DNA of 64,000 nt from Paenibacillus dendrobii (GCF_009807035.1 NZ_WUBI01000001.1:434001-498000); one strand, 5' to 3'; counted from the first letter of the stretch, positions 1 through 8,233 are shown. Notes: generated by a model from the letters alone, not told the origin. Program-made: numbers and translations.

Positions 1-696
1 TATGAATCTTTCTTAAGAACACTCCGCATACACGACGAATGGGAGAAGTTCTACATCGATAATCTGGATCGGGAAGCAGCGAACCGTATTACCTCTGATT
101 TTGCGGATGAATATCTGATTCCTGTACGTTCCAAAGGGGCGAAAATTACCCGGCGTTTCTTGGGTGCTGCAACATGGCAGGGGGCAGTTGATTACGTTCC
201 CAATCTAACGGACTCGTTAAGAACGCGTATTTTTGTGAAGGGACGTCCGGGCTCGGGTAAATCCACCATGTTCAAAAAGCTGGCAAAGGAAGCGGAAACA
301 AGAGGTATTGATACGGAAATTTACCACTGCGGCTTTGATCCGAACAGTCTGGATATGCTCATTTTTCCGGAGCTAAGTCTGGCGATCTTCGACAGCACAG
401 CTCCGCATGAGCATTTTCCTAGCCGCGAAGGCGATCGCATTCTCGACGTGTATGAATTGGCGATCAAAGAAGGTACAGATGAGGCATTTGCCGATGAAAT
501 TGCAGAAATCCGCGCCAGATATACTTCCTTTATGAAAAATTCTATCGCTTTGTTATCCGATGTGAAACGGATCCGTGATGAGGTATGGGAAGAATATGAC
601 GCCGCTATGGATCCGAAATCATTAAAGGTTCTTGCAAGCTTGATCATCAATCAGATTGATGAATTGACGAATACAAGTGCTTTAACAGAAGAATAA
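1..696 (+). CDS. P-loop ATPase / nucleotide-kinase-like protein, 5' truncated by window edge
   Basis: The frame is open from base 1 to a TAA at 694, so the true start lies outside the window and 231 codons are visible. A Walker A motif GRPGSGKST sits at visible residues 81-89, followed by a mixed alpha/beta stretch and an acidic, helical C-terminus. This resembles the C-terminal half of the two-P-loop family that databases call PRK06851, a Firmicute protein of unknown role; that assignment is from memory of the family and is moderate. An internal TTG at 160 could mimic a start, but the reading frame upstream has normal coding character, so I treat the gene as partial. A strong bidirectional hairpin follows it. 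Confidence 0.6.
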   Translation, partial: YESFLRTLRIHDEWEKFYIDNLDREAANRITSDFADEYLIPVRSKGAKITRRFLGAATWQGAVDYVPNLTDSLRTRIFVKGRPGSGKSTMFKKLAKEAETRGIDTEIYHCGFDPNSLDMLIFPELSLAIFDSTAPHEHFPSREGDRILDVYELAIKEGTDEAFADEIAEIRARYTSFMKNSIALLSDVKRIRDEVWEEYDAAMDPKSLKVLASLIINQIDELTNTSALTEE

Positions 697-738
697 TTGA
701 CATAACACCAGTTATGTTAACTTAATTTGCATAAAATA

Positions 739-775
739 AAACACCCCTTTTTGAAATGGATGAAAAGGGGTGTTA
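739..775. terminator. Bidirectional intrinsic terminator
   Basis: A 12-bp stem of AACACCCCTTTT paired with AAAAGGGGTGTT around an 11-base loop. On the minus strand a T-rich tract (GTTTTATTTT) follows, which suits the end of the ugp operon. It lies between two convergent genes. Confidence 0.8.
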
Positions 776-785
776 GAGATGCTGT

Positions 786-2162
786 TTATTTGCTAACCGT
801 TTTATTGTATTCTTCGATTTTACTTGTAATGGCTTTGGCAGCATCATCCAGCGCTTGTTTGGATGATTTTTTGTTGTTCAGGACTTCCTCGATTGCCGTT
901 TCCGTCAGTTGTCTGGCTTCAGGGAACACGCCCATCACGGCTCCTTGCGTCGCAAGGCTTGGAGTCGTTTGGTGAAGCTGATCCACAGCGGTTTGGAACT
1001 GAGGATATTTAGTCATATTTTCTTTAACGATTGGCTCGTCATATGCCTTTTGCGTGATCGGGAAGTAACCTGTGTTGATGTGCCACTCGGCTTGGGATTT
1101 GGGTTCAGCCAAGAACTTTATGAATTCCCAAGCGGCTTTTTGCTCAGCTTCTGGACGGTTATTCAGAATCCAGTTACTAGCTCCGCCTACAATGACACCG
1201 CCTTTGACATTCGCGTCTGCTTTAGGCAGGAAGCCTGTACCGACTTCGAACTTGCCTTCGGCAGATTTAACAATACTGCGCAGGGATGCGGTGGAATCCA
1301 GAGTCATGGCGATTTGGCCGGCAGCAAAAGCTTTGGAGGTATCATCGGTTTTGCGCCCCAAATTAAGCATGGATTTCTCCTCGACCATTCTCTTCCACCA
1401 GTCCAGCGTCTTAACACCGGCATCGCTTCCTAGAAGGGAAGAGGTGGCTGCTTGCGTGCGTCCATTGCCGTTGTCGAGAAGCTCGGCCCCTTGATTGGCA
1501 AACAGCTGCTCCATGAACCAGCCATAGATGGCAAATGAACCGCCTGCTTGTCCGGACTTGGTCAGTTTCTTGGCAGCTTCGGCAACCTCTTCATAGGTCG
1601 CTGGAGGCTTTTCGGGATCAAGCCCAGCTGCTTTAAAAGCATCTTTGTTGTAGTAAAGAATAGGGTTTGAAGTATTAAAAGGCATGGAGTAGAGCTTGTT
1701 ATCGAATGTATAGTAGTTCAGAATATTAGGTTCGAGCCTGGAAGTATCATATTTGTCTGCATCAATAAATTGCTGAACCGGCGTAATCGCCTTGCTGTCG
1801 ATCATGAAGCGGCTGCCGATTTCGTAGACCTGGATCAGGGAGGGACCGCTATCAGAGCCCAGAGAAGCTTTAAGCTTATTCAAGCTTTCGTCGTATTTTC
1901 CTTGATATTCCGCTTGTACGACAATATCTTTATGCTCGGCATTAAACTCATCGACCAATTGCTGGGCCGCTTTGCCGACATCCCCGCTCATGGAATGCCA
2001 CCAGACCACTTTGACCGGTTCTTCTTGTTTGGATGAAGTTTCCGGAGCTGCAGAAGCAGTGTCCTCTTGGGTAGGCGAGCCGTTTGAGCCGCAGCCCGCG
2101 GCGACCAGCATCATGCAGGACAGCAGGAGCATGGCCAATGTTTTCTTTCCAAATGGTTTCAT
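786..2162 (-). CDS. ugpB: Extracellular solute-binding lipoprotein of a Ugp-type ABC importer
   Basis: 458 aa. A lipoprotein signal peptide ends in the lipobox LVAAGC, with the lipidated Cys at residue 24, so the protein should be anchored outside the membrane. The mature start KVVWWHSMSGDVGKAAQQL matches the WHSM..G..G start of glycerol-3-phosphate binding protein UgpB, and the two permeases upstream are also most like UgpA and UgpE. The start ATG is preceded by AGGGAGAG. Expected role: bind sn-glycerol-3-phosphate or glycerophosphodiesters and hand them to UgpAE. It is the last gene of ugpA-ugpE-ugpB, whereas E. coli has ugpB first. Substrate is inferred, since many family-1 sugar binders look similar. 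Confidence 0.82.
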   Translation of the reverse strand: MKPFGKKTLAMLLLSCMMLVAAGCGSNGSPTQEDTASAAPETSSKQEEPVKVVWWHSMSGDVGKAAQQLVDEFNAEHKDIVVQAEYQGKYDESLNKLKASLGSDSGPSLIQVYEIGSRFMIDSKAITPVQQFIDADKYDTSRLEPNILNYYTFDNKLYSMPFNTSNPILYYNKDAFKAAGLDPEKPPATYEEVAEAAKKLTKSGQAGGSFAIYGWFMEQLFANQGAELLDNGNGRTQAATSSLLGSDAGVKTLDWWKRMVEEKSMLNLGRKTDDTSKAFAAGQIAMTLDSTASLRSIVKSAEGKFEVGTGFLPKADANVKGGVIVGGASNWILNNRPEAEQKAAWEFIKFLAEPKSQAEWHINTGYFPITQKAYDEPIVKENMTKYPQFQTAVDQLHQTTPSLATQGAVMGVFPEARQLTETAIEEVLNNKKSSKQALDDAAKAITSKIEEYNKTVSK

Positions 2163-2271
2163 TTTTTCTCTTCTCTCCCTTTTGATTTATTGATTTTTAT
2201 GATGAAATTACAAGCTGCCGCGACAAGCGGAGTCTGTAATGACAACACGAATAACAATGCTGAGAATTAAA

Positions 2272-2300
2272 TTAATAACTTTAATCATTAATGTTATTAA
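2272..2300 (-). other. Intercistronic stem-loop between ugpE and ugpB
   Basis: Perfect arms TTAATAAC and GTTATTAA separated by 13 bases, starting at the ugpE stop codon and followed by about 110 bases before ugpB. It is AU-rich and has no U-run, so it is more likely an mRNA processing or stability element (giving more binding protein than permease) than a terminator. Confidence 0.4.
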
Positions 2301-3121
2301 CCTTTTAATGCTCCAGCCGTAATGCCGCGAACCAAAGGTTTCAGACCTGCAATCAACAGAATAAGCGAAGGAAGAAGCATGATGACAATACCGGCCATCA
2401 CCACATTCCAGGCAGTTACTTCCTCAAATTGGAGCATGCCGATGCCAATCTGCACCGTACGCATGCTTTCTTTATTCGTGATTAAGAGCGGCCACAAATA
2501 ATTGCTCCAGTTGGTCAGAAACGAATATACGGCGAGCGTAGCCAATGACGGCGTGGACAGCGGCAGAACCAATTGAATGAAAGTACGGATTTGTCCGCAA
2601 CCATCGACTTTCGCGGCTTCGAAAAGCTCCTTCGGAAGTTGAAGAAAGTATTGTCTTAGAAGGAACGTTCCGAACGCAGAGGCCAGAAAAGGTACGATCA
2701 AGCCTTGATAGGAATCAAGCCAGTGCCAGCTTCGGACAGTAAGGTAATTAGGAATCATCGTGACTTCCCATGGAATCATCATGGTGGACAGGAATAGTGA
2801 AAAGATCATGGCTTTACCCGGAAATCGCAGAAAAGCGAAAGCATATGCAGCCATGCTGGCCGTGATTAATTGCCCCACCATAATGGCGGCGGAAACGACA
2901 AAACTATTCGTTATAAACCGAATGACGGGAACCGTCTCCACCACTTGAAGAAAGTTGTCCCAATGCATTCCGGATGGGATCAGCTTTGGAGGATACGTAG
3001 CCGATTCGGCGCTGCTCATAAAAGCGGATGATAAGGTAAAAAGAAGGGGAAAGAGTATCAGTAGCGCAGCAACACTCAACAGGACATAAAGGATGGTCTG
3101 ATTGACAGCTCGAATGCTCAC
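2297..3121 (-). CDS. ugpE: Ugp-type ABC transporter permease, second subunit
   Basis: 274 aa, close to the 281 aa of E. coli UgpE. An N-terminal membrane helix is followed by a binding-protein-dependent permease domain with the cytoplasmic EAA loop (EAAKVDGCGQIRTFIQLVLP, about residues 168-187) that contacts the ATPase. The stretch SNYLWPLLIT after it is typical of UgpE. The start is GTG at 3121, overlapping the ugpA stop in a GTGA arrangement, so translation of the two permeases is coupled. It should pair with UgpA to form the membrane channel. No ATPase gene is present in the operon. Confidence 0.88.
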   Translation of the reverse strand: MSIRAVNQTILYVLLSVAALLILFPLLFTLSSAFMSSAESATYPPKLIPSGMHWDNFLQVVETVPVIRFITNSFVVSAAIMVGQLITASMAAYAFAFLRFPGKAMIFSLFLSTMMIPWEVTMIPNYLTVRSWHWLDSYQGLIVPFLASAFGTFLLRQYFLQLPKELFEAAKVDGCGQIRTFIQLVLPLSTPSLATLAVYSFLTNWSNYLWPLLITNKESMRTVQIGIGMLQFEEVTAWNVVMAGIVIMLLPSLILLIAGLKPLVRGITAGALKG

Positions 3122-4068
3122 TGGTAATGCACCTTCTTTTCGCCGAATTTAAATTGGACAATCGTCAGCAGCGTAATCAGCACGAACAGGATCAAAGCCT
3201 GCGCACTGCCGATACCAAACCGGTAATTGATAAACGCATCCTGGTAGATGTTGTACACGAGCACATCGGTACTGTTCATAGGCCCGCCTTTGGTCAGAAT
3301 ATTAATTTGGGCGAAGGATTGAAATGCACTGATGATCGATACGACTCCGATGAAAAACAGTGAAGGAGAGATTAAAGGAAGCGTAATGCGGAAAAAGGTA
3401 CGAAATGGACCTGAACCGTCTATTTTGGAGCTCTCGTACAGATCCTCCGGCACGCTTTGCATGCCGCTCAGCATGACAATGTAGTTAAATCCGAGGTTGA
3501 GCCATACAGTCATCAAAGCCACGGACAGCAACGCCCATTTGGGATCGGTCAACCAGGCGATGGGGGAAATCCCGATGAGACTTAGAGCATAATTGAGGAT
3601 ACTTAAGGTTGGATGGTACAACACCATCCAGATGATGGAACCAGTACCTACGGATACGGCCATCGGCAGAGAGAAGAAGAATTGAAACAGCTTAGTGAGC
3701 CTAAGTTTCGGAATCGAAATGGCAGCCAGCAAGAGTGCGGCGACGACGCCGGTCGGTACGGTGAGAAGTATGAATTTGACTGTAATCCACAGGCTGTTGT
3801 AAAAAACTTCAGAGGTCAGGATATTTGTAAAATTGTCTGCTCCTGCGAAGGAAGCGACTCTGCCTTGCGGGTCTGTTAAAAACATACTAAGGTAGACGGA
3901 TTTGAGCAGCGGAAAAAAGAGGAATATTCCGAACAGGATCAACGAAGGTGCCAAAAAGAAATAGGCTAAAGCTCTTTCCTTCCAGCGGCTTGTCCGAAGC
4001 GAAGCAATGCCTTCCTGTCGGGAACTTTCCCGCGGGAGCGGGGAAACAAGTGAAATGTTTTTCTCCAT
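3118..4068 (-). CDS. ugpA: Ugp-type ABC transporter permease, first subunit
   Basis: 316 aa. After a polar N-terminus of about 30 residues comes a six-helix MalF/UgpA-type permease domain. The segments SLWITVKFILLTVPTGVVAA and SIIWMVLYHPTLSILN are very like UgpA, and the EAA-type loop is ESSKIDGSGPFRTFFRITLP. INILTKGGPMNSTDV near the C-terminus is the family's conserved end motif. It is the first gene of a three-gene minus-strand operon and is divergent from cwlJ. The start ATG has GAGG about 12 bases upstream, a weak site. A TTGACA on the minus strand at 4189-4184 could be a -35, but no good -10 is spaced from it. Confidence 0.88.
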   Translation of the reverse strand: MEKNISLVSPLPRESSRQEGIASLRTSRWKERALAYFFLAPSLILFGIFLFFPLLKSVYLSMFLTDPQGRVASFAGADNFTNILTSEVFYNSLWITVKFILLTVPTGVVAALLLAAISIPKLRLTKLFQFFFSLPMAVSVGTGSIIWMVLYHPTLSILNYALSLIGISPIAWLTDPKWALLSVALMTVWLNLGFNYIVMLSGMQSVPEDLYESSKIDGSGPFRTFFRITLPLISPSLFFIGVVSIISAFQSFAQINILTKGGPMNSTDVLVYNIYQDAFINYRFGIGSAQALILFVLITLLTIVQFKFGEKKVHYQ

Positions 4069-4259
4069 GGGGATGAACGACCTCGCTTTACGGATGAATG
4101 TTTATCAATCGTCATCAGTATAAGGTCCAGGTGTTTTGGGGGAGTCAGACGGGTGTAAAGCTTTCATTCCATTTTAGTCAAATTGTCAAGAGAGCATAAA
4201 TTCTGTCGCAATAAAGTACAAGTATGCAAGATTTGTTGTCACTCAACTGGGCGAATGCA

Positions 4260-4267
4260 CATACACT
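4260..4267 (+). promoter_or_regulatory. Candidate sigma-E type -10 element for cwlJ
   Basis: CATACACT matches the mother-cell sigma-E -10 consensus (CATACAnT) and lies 36 bases before the cwlJ start. cwlJ and gerQ are known to be sigma-E genes in Bacillus subtilis. The -35 side is not convincing, so this is a partial match. Confidence 0.45.
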
Positions 4268-4302
4268 TATAATGAAAATCAATCATGCAGGGAGGTAGGA
4301 TC

Positions 4303-4725
4303 TTGGCTGTTATCAAAACGAACTCGGAGCAAACCAGACTGCTCGCTCGTTTGATGAGGGCTGAAGCCGAGGGAGAAGGAAATCTTGGCATGCTGATGGT
4401 TGGAAACGTCGGTGTGAACCGTATCTTGGGAAATTGTTTGGATTTCAACAATATCCGCAGTATTCAGGATATGGTCTTCCAAAGTCCAGGCGGTTTTGAA
4501 GCCCCGCAGAAGGGGTATTTCTATCAAAAGGCTAGGGATTCGGATATCAGGCTCGCACAACGCGCCATCAATGGCGAACGGTATTGGCCGGCTTCGAATG
4601 CATTATGGTTTTTCCGTCCCACAGCCGAATGCCCGGCAACCTGGTATAACCAGGAGAATACGGGACGGTTTAAGGCACATTGCTTCTTTAGTCCCACGAG
4701 TGCGGATTGCCCGAATGTATACTGA
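4303..4725 (+). CDS. cwlJ: Spore cortex-lytic cell wall hydrolase CwlJ
   Basis: 140 aa from a TTG start at 4303. AGGGAGGT at 4288-4295 is well spaced for this TTG and too close to the upstream in-frame ATG at 4285, and the resulting N-terminus (AVIKTNSEQTRLLARLMRAE) matches B. subtilis CwlJ. The fold is Hydrolase_2 (SleB catalytic domain) with the conserved RAEAEGEG..GMLMVGNVGVNR block and FYQKARDS..INGERYWP. It degrades spore cortex peptidoglycan during germination, in particular after Ca-dipicolinate. No signal peptide is present, as expected for a protein placed in the coat from the mother cell. gerQ, needed for CwlJ localisation, lies 96 bases downstream. Confidence 0.93.
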   Translation: MAVIKTNSEQTRLLARLMRAEAEGEGNLGMLMVGNVGVNRILGNCLDFNNIRSIQDMVFQSPGGFEAPQKGYFYQKARDSDIRLAQRAINGERYWPASNALWFFRPTAECPATWYNQENTGRFKAHCFFSPTSADCPNVY

Positions 4726-4821
4726 GTAAAACCATGTTTCATTGGAATGGAAAGACGTATGAAACACACCTTAATTACGTAAGTTTGATTGGAAACGTAC
4801 TTATAAGGAGGTTTTTAACGA

Positions 4822-5289
4822 ATGATGCCTCAACATTTTCGCCCGGCCAGTTATAATATGGGAAATGGATATCCTGGTATATCCGGTGGCGGCATGGGCA
4901 TGCCTGGAAGCATGACGATGGGAAGCATGGGCGGCCAGGGGACGATCCCTCCGCAAGTGACCAGCGGCAGTCCGATGGGTCCAATGGGGACGGTTGTGCA
5001 AGCCCCGCCACAGCAGCAATTCGAGCAATCCTACATCGAGAATATCCTGCGACTGAATCTGGGTAAGACGGGAACCTTTTACATGACCTATGAAAATAAC
5101 TCCCAGTGGAATGCAAAAATATTCACCGGCGTGATTGAAGCCGCAGGTCGCGATCACATTATTATCTCCGAAAGATCGACTGGCCAGCGCATTATTTTGC
5201 TGACGCTCAATCTGGATTACATTACATTTAACGAACCGCTGATTTACCAATATCCAGGTGTTATCGGAAATCCTGGACAGGGACGTTAA
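4822..5289 (+). CDS. gerQ: Spore coat protein GerQ
   Basis: 155 aa. The first 70 residues are low-complexity (Gly, Met, Ser, Pro, with Gln near 65-70), followed by a conserved C-terminal domain starting QSYIENILRLNLGKTGTFYMTYENN and ending in a YITFNEPLIYQYPG motif. This is the GerQ (YwdL) architecture. In B. subtilis GerQ is a coat protein required to place CwlJ and is cross-linked by transglutaminase; the Gln-rich part here would suit that. AAGGAGGT at 4806-4813 precedes two in-frame ATGs (4822 and 4825). It is likely cotranscribed with cwlJ and is closed by a terminator. Confidence 0.92.
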   Translation: MMPQHFRPASYNMGNGYPGISGGGMGMPGSMTMGSMGGQGTIPPQVTSGSPMGPMGTVVQAPPQQQFEQSYIENILRLNLGKTGTFYMTYENNSQWNAKIFTGVIEAAGRDHIIISERSTGQRIILLTLNLDYITFNEPLIYQYPGVIGNPGQGR

Positions 5290-5338
5290 CAACATAGTTC
5301 ACAGCATTAATAAATAATTTGCTATAAAAAGCCGAAAT

Positions 5339-5380
5339 GGCCGTCTTTGCTGTCATAAATGACAGGGGACGGCTCTTTTA
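5339..5380 (+). terminator. Terminator after gerQ
   Basis: GCCGTC pairs with GACGGC and an inner TGTCAT pairs with ATGACA; TCTTTTA follows. Ends the cwlJ-gerQ unit. Confidence 0.75.
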
Positions 5381-5447
5381 GCCTGTTAACCGGATGTTTG
5401 CTTAAAAAAACAACGGGTCGCTGTAATATACAGTCATACCTTGCCGT

Positions 5448-5475
5448 TTGACTGTGTAGTGTATAATTATATAAT
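5448..5475 (+). promoter_or_regulatory. Sigma-A promoter for the CNNM/CorC gene
   Basis: TTGACT at 5448-5453 and TATAAT at 5470-5475 with a 16-base spacer. It would start an RNA near 5482, leaving an untranslated leader of about 150 bases before the coding region at 5634. The leader holds a hairpin ACATGC-TTG-GCATGT near 5550-5564 and the short ORF described next. Confidence 0.6.
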
Positions 5476-5598
5476 TAAAGATATGTACCAAAATAATACA
5501 CAGAGACAGGAGATGGATCCATTGGGAAGTTGATGCTGATTCCTTCATACATGCTTGGCATGTCTTACAACTTTACTATACGAAGGAGGTGTACCTAT

Positions 5599-5625
5599 TT
5601 GCCGGTTAAGAAATACGGTGAATAG
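5599..5625 (+). CDS. Possible 8-codon leader ORF upstream of the CNNM protein
   Basis: TTG CCG GTT AAG AAA TAC GGT GAA TAG reads LPVKKYGE. It has by far the best ribosome binding site nearby, AAGGAGGTG at 5583-5591 with about 9 bases to the TTG. The main gene, 8 bases after this stop and in another frame, has only a weak AGGAAG four bases before its TTG. This suggests translational coupling or a regulatory leader peptide. It is too short to be judged by composition. Confidence 0.35.
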   Translation: MPVKKYGE

Positions 5626-5633
5626 GAAGACGA

Positions 5634-6950
5634 TTGACTGACCCCTTACCGAGTTTGATGAATTTGATTTGGGTAGTGGTATTGGTAATACTGAATGGCT
5701 TTTTTGTTTCTGCGGAATTCGCTATGGTGAAAATCCGGAGCAGCCGCGTGGAAACGTTGGTTGACGAAGGACGCAAAGGCGCTTTATTCGCGCAAAAGAT
5801 CGTAAATAACCTGGATGCCTATTTGTCTGCTTGCCAGCTTGGCATCACGCTTGCATCGCTCGGACTTGGATGGCTTGGAGAACCTGCCATAGCAAGTTTG
5901 GTTCGACCTCTGATTCATGCCTTGGGCTTTGGAGAAGCTGCTGTACACGGCATTGCCGTCGTCATCGCTTTCATCCTGATAACCATTTTGCACATCGTGC
6001 TTGGAGAACTCGCACCTAAATCCATGGCGATCCGTAAAGCGGAATCCGTTGTGTTGATGTCAGCGGCTCCAATGGTGTATTTTAACAAGCTAATGTATCC
6101 TTTCATCTGGGTGCTCAACGGACTCGCCAATGCATTGCTGCGCATGTTGCGCATCGCTCCCGCATCGGAATCCGATTCCGCCCATACTGAGGAAGAAATT
6201 CGGGTATTGATGAAGGAAAGCAATAAAAACGGACTCATTGATAATACGGAGCTAGCACTAGTTGATAATATTTTCGATTTTGCCGAAACGACCGGCCGCG
6301 AGATCATGATCCCCCGTACGGAAATGATTTGTCTGAACACGCAGATGTCACGCGAAGAGAATCTCGAAATTGCCTATGAAGGCATGAGAACCCGTTACCC
6401 GGTTTGCGATGGCGATAAAGATCACATTATCGGATTTATTCATATCAAAGATTTGCTGCGTTCCACTGCGACTGAATACAATACTTTGATTCGTCCAATC
6501 CTAGCTGTACCGGAATCCATTCAGATCAGCGCACTGCTGAAGCTGATGCAGCGGGGCAAGACCCAGATTGCCATCCTGATTGATGAATATGGCGGCACAT
6601 CCGGGCTTGTTACCCTGGAAGACATTATGGAAGAAATCGTCGGCGAAATCCAGGATGAGTTTGATGAGGAACGTCCTGGCATTGAAAAGATTCATGAGAA
6701 TGAATATTCGATTGACGGATTAATGCTCATTGATGAAGTGAACGACCGGTTTGGACTTGAGCTCGATACGACTGATTACGACACCGTCGGCGGTTGGTTG
6801 TATTCCCGTATCGAAGCCATCCCTCCTCAAAAGGGTCAATCGGCGGAGCTCGATGGTCATATTTTCATAGTGGAAGAAACGGATCACAAGCGCATAGCAA
6901 GGATCAAGCTGCTGAAACCGCAATTAATGGTGGAGGAAGCGGGCGCATAA
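5634..6950 (+). CDS. CNNM/CorC (HlyC-CorC) family membrane protein, probable divalent cation exporter
   Basis: 438 aa. Order: N-terminal DUF21/CNNM membrane domain (residues about 1-190, with NGFFVSAEFAMVKIR and LGITLASLGLGWLGEP typical of the family), a CBS pair (about 215-335, with IMIPRTEM and DEYGGTSGLVTLEDIMEEIVGEI), and a C-terminal CorC_HlyC domain (about 350-430). B. subtilis relatives include YhdP/MpfA, YrkA and YugS; MpfA is linked to Mg2+ efflux. The start is TTG at 5634; the next in-frame ATG at 5658 has no ribosome binding site. The leader with a mini-ORF hints at post-transcriptional control, but I do not recognise an M-box or Mn2+ riboswitch. Historical naming as hemolysin is misleading. 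Confidence 0.88.
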   Translation: MTDPLPSLMNLIWVVVLVILNGFFVSAEFAMVKIRSSRVETLVDEGRKGALFAQKIVNNLDAYLSACQLGITLASLGLGWLGEPAIASLVRPLIHALGFGEAAVHGIAVVIAFILITILHIVLGELAPKSMAIRKAESVVLMSAAPMVYFNKLMYPFIWVLNGLANALLRMLRIAPASESDSAHTEEEIRVLMKESNKNGLIDNTELALVDNIFDFAETTGREIMIPRTEMICLNTQMSREENLEIAYEGMRTRYPVCDGDKDHIIGFIHIKDLLRSTATEYNTLIRPILAVPESIQISALLKLMQRGKTQIAILIDEYGGTSGLVTLEDIMEEIVGEIQDEFDEERPGIEKIHENEYSIDGLMLIDEVNDRFGLELDTTDYDTVGGWLYSRIEAIPPQKGQSAELDGHIFIVEETDHKRIARIKLLKPQLMVEEAGA

Positions 6951-6963
6951 AGTATAATATATA

Positions 6964-6998
6964 AAAAGAGGCACGGTGCATGTTGCATCGTGTCTTTT
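6964..6998 (+). terminator. Terminator after the CNNM gene
   Basis: AAAAGAGGCACGGTGCA pairs with TGCATCGTGTCTTTT apart from small bulges, around a TGT loop, and ends in a short T tract. Confidence 0.7.
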
Positions 6999-7088
6999 CG
7001 TTTTGCCTCATTTGAAAAGAGTGGAATGCTTTAAAGTGTTCACGCTATAATGGAGACAGTGAAACAGATAGAAGGGAGAAGATGCAGA

Positions 7089-8003
7089 TTGAGTTATTCC
7101 ATAGATCTAAAGTTTGAACCCGTTCATGAATTCATGAATAGCCTACATTCATACATATGCCGTAAGTCTCATAAGAAAATAGATCTAGCTCCCTGTTGGG
7201 CCCAAGAGACGAAAGAAAGTCTTACACCCGAATTCGCGCGGACTCTGGACGATATGCTAGTCAATGGAGACTGGAGATTCGCCTATCTGCTCGCGTTTCT
7301 CGTTCCGGAGGGACTGGGGGTCGATGGTTTTCTTATCTGGCTGGAGCATTTAAGTACTCATGATCTGATCGAACTGTACGCAACGAATGGGAATGAATTC
7401 CCTCAGGAAGAGATCGAATCCTTCCGAAACAGAATTTTAGCCATGTTCCAACAGTGGAATGAACAATATTTTAAGGATGTGGATCCTGCGATACTCCATG
7501 CTTTGGAACAAGAGAAGGAAGCAAGGCTTTCTCAACTTTCAGACAATTCGGGAGAAGCATTTGTGGATGAGACGACCAATGGAATGCTTTTTAAACCCCT
7601 CCCAGGGATCAACGAGTTGTTATTGGTGCCGCAGTATCATTTTCAGCCTCTGAATATCGTGAACCAATACGGGAACCAAATCATCTGCCATTATAACGCG
7701 CGCATTTATTTGGGGGACAAGGACCTGATTCCAACGCATGATCTTCGTTTGCTTCGCAGTCTCGGCGAAAAGAATAGGCTCAAAATTCTGAGATTCCTGC
7801 ATCAAGGCCCCCGAACGTTTACGGAGATTGTCGGACACCTGAAAATTTCCAAAGGCATTACCCATGATCACATTTCCAAGCTTCGGAGCGCCGGGGTTTT
7901 GTATGCGCATTTTGAAGGCGAGAACCTGACGGAATACAGTTTGAGAAATAGAGCGCTGAATCAGCTGCAAGACCGGTTATTTCGTTATATTGAAGCAGAA
8001 TAG
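7089..8003 (+). CDS. ArsR-type winged-helix transcriptional regulator with large N-terminal domain
   Basis: About 304 aa from the TTG at 7089, chosen because AAGGGAG at 7072-7078 precedes it and because TATAAT at 7046-7051 overlaps an upstream in-frame ATG at 7050, making that ATG unusable. The first 220 residues have no motif I recognise. The last 85 are a winged-helix domain: DLRLLRSLGEKNRLKILRFL, then the recognition region ISKGITHDHISKLRSAGVL and a wing. No Cys-rich metal site is visible, so this is probably not a metal sensor. It sits directly upstream of a peptide ABC operon whose promoter carries an inverted repeat, so it is a plausible local regulator of that operon. Confidence 0.7.
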   Translation: MSYSIDLKFEPVHEFMNSLHSYICRKSHKKIDLAPCWAQETKESLTPEFARTLDDMLVNGDWRFAYLLAFLVPEGLGVDGFLIWLEHLSTHDLIELYATNGNEFPQEEIESFRNRILAMFQQWNEQYFKDVDPAILHALEQEKEARLSQLSDNSGEAFVDETTNGMLFKPLPGINELLLVPQYHFQPLNIVNQYGNQIICHYNARIYLGDKDLIPTHDLRLLRSLGEKNRLKILRFLHQGPRTFTEIVGHLKISKGITHDHISKLRSAGVLYAHFEGENLTEYSLRNRALNQLQDRLFRYIEAE

Positions 8004-8034
8004 TTGCCGTATTTCATATTATTTGAATGTATGG

Positions 8035-8076
8035 AACCTCCTTATTGCTTGGATGCAATCAGGGGGTCTTTTTTTT
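8035..8076 (+). terminator. Terminator after the ArsR-type regulator
   Basis: ACCTCC-TTATTGC pairs with GCAATCA-GGGGGT and is followed by eight T residues. Confidence 0.85.
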
Positions 8077-8117
8077 ATGGAACAAGAACAGTGAATTTAA
8101 TTCTGAAAATATTTTGC

Positions 8118-8155
8118 AGTTCTCTATTTACAGAACTCCAATTGCTCCCTATAAT
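8118..8155 (+). promoter_or_regulatory. Promoter of the peptide ABC operon with overlapping inverted repeat
   Basis: TTTACA (8127-8132) and TATAAT (8150-8155) are separated by exactly 17 bases. The inverted repeat AGTTCT (8118-8123) and AGAACT (8132-8137) brackets the -35 element, where a repressor would block polymerase. The regulator encoded just upstream is the obvious candidate to bind it (inference). Confidence 0.6.
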
Positions 8156-8233
8156 TAATAAAAAACGAGTCAAATCATACTTAACTTATCGGATATGTGA
8201 GATAAGGCGAAAAATTGGGAGGTTAGGTTTTTC

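Noticed and set aside
4161..4189. Sigma-A promoter for ugpA from TTGACA at 4189-4184
   Set aside because: The hexamer at 17-base spacing (TGAAAG) is a poor -10, and no PhoP-type TTHACA repeats were convincing.
5482..5633. M-box (Mg2+) or yybP-ykoY (Mn2+) riboswitch before the CNNM gene
   Set aside because: I do not find the conserved core sequences of either class in the leader.
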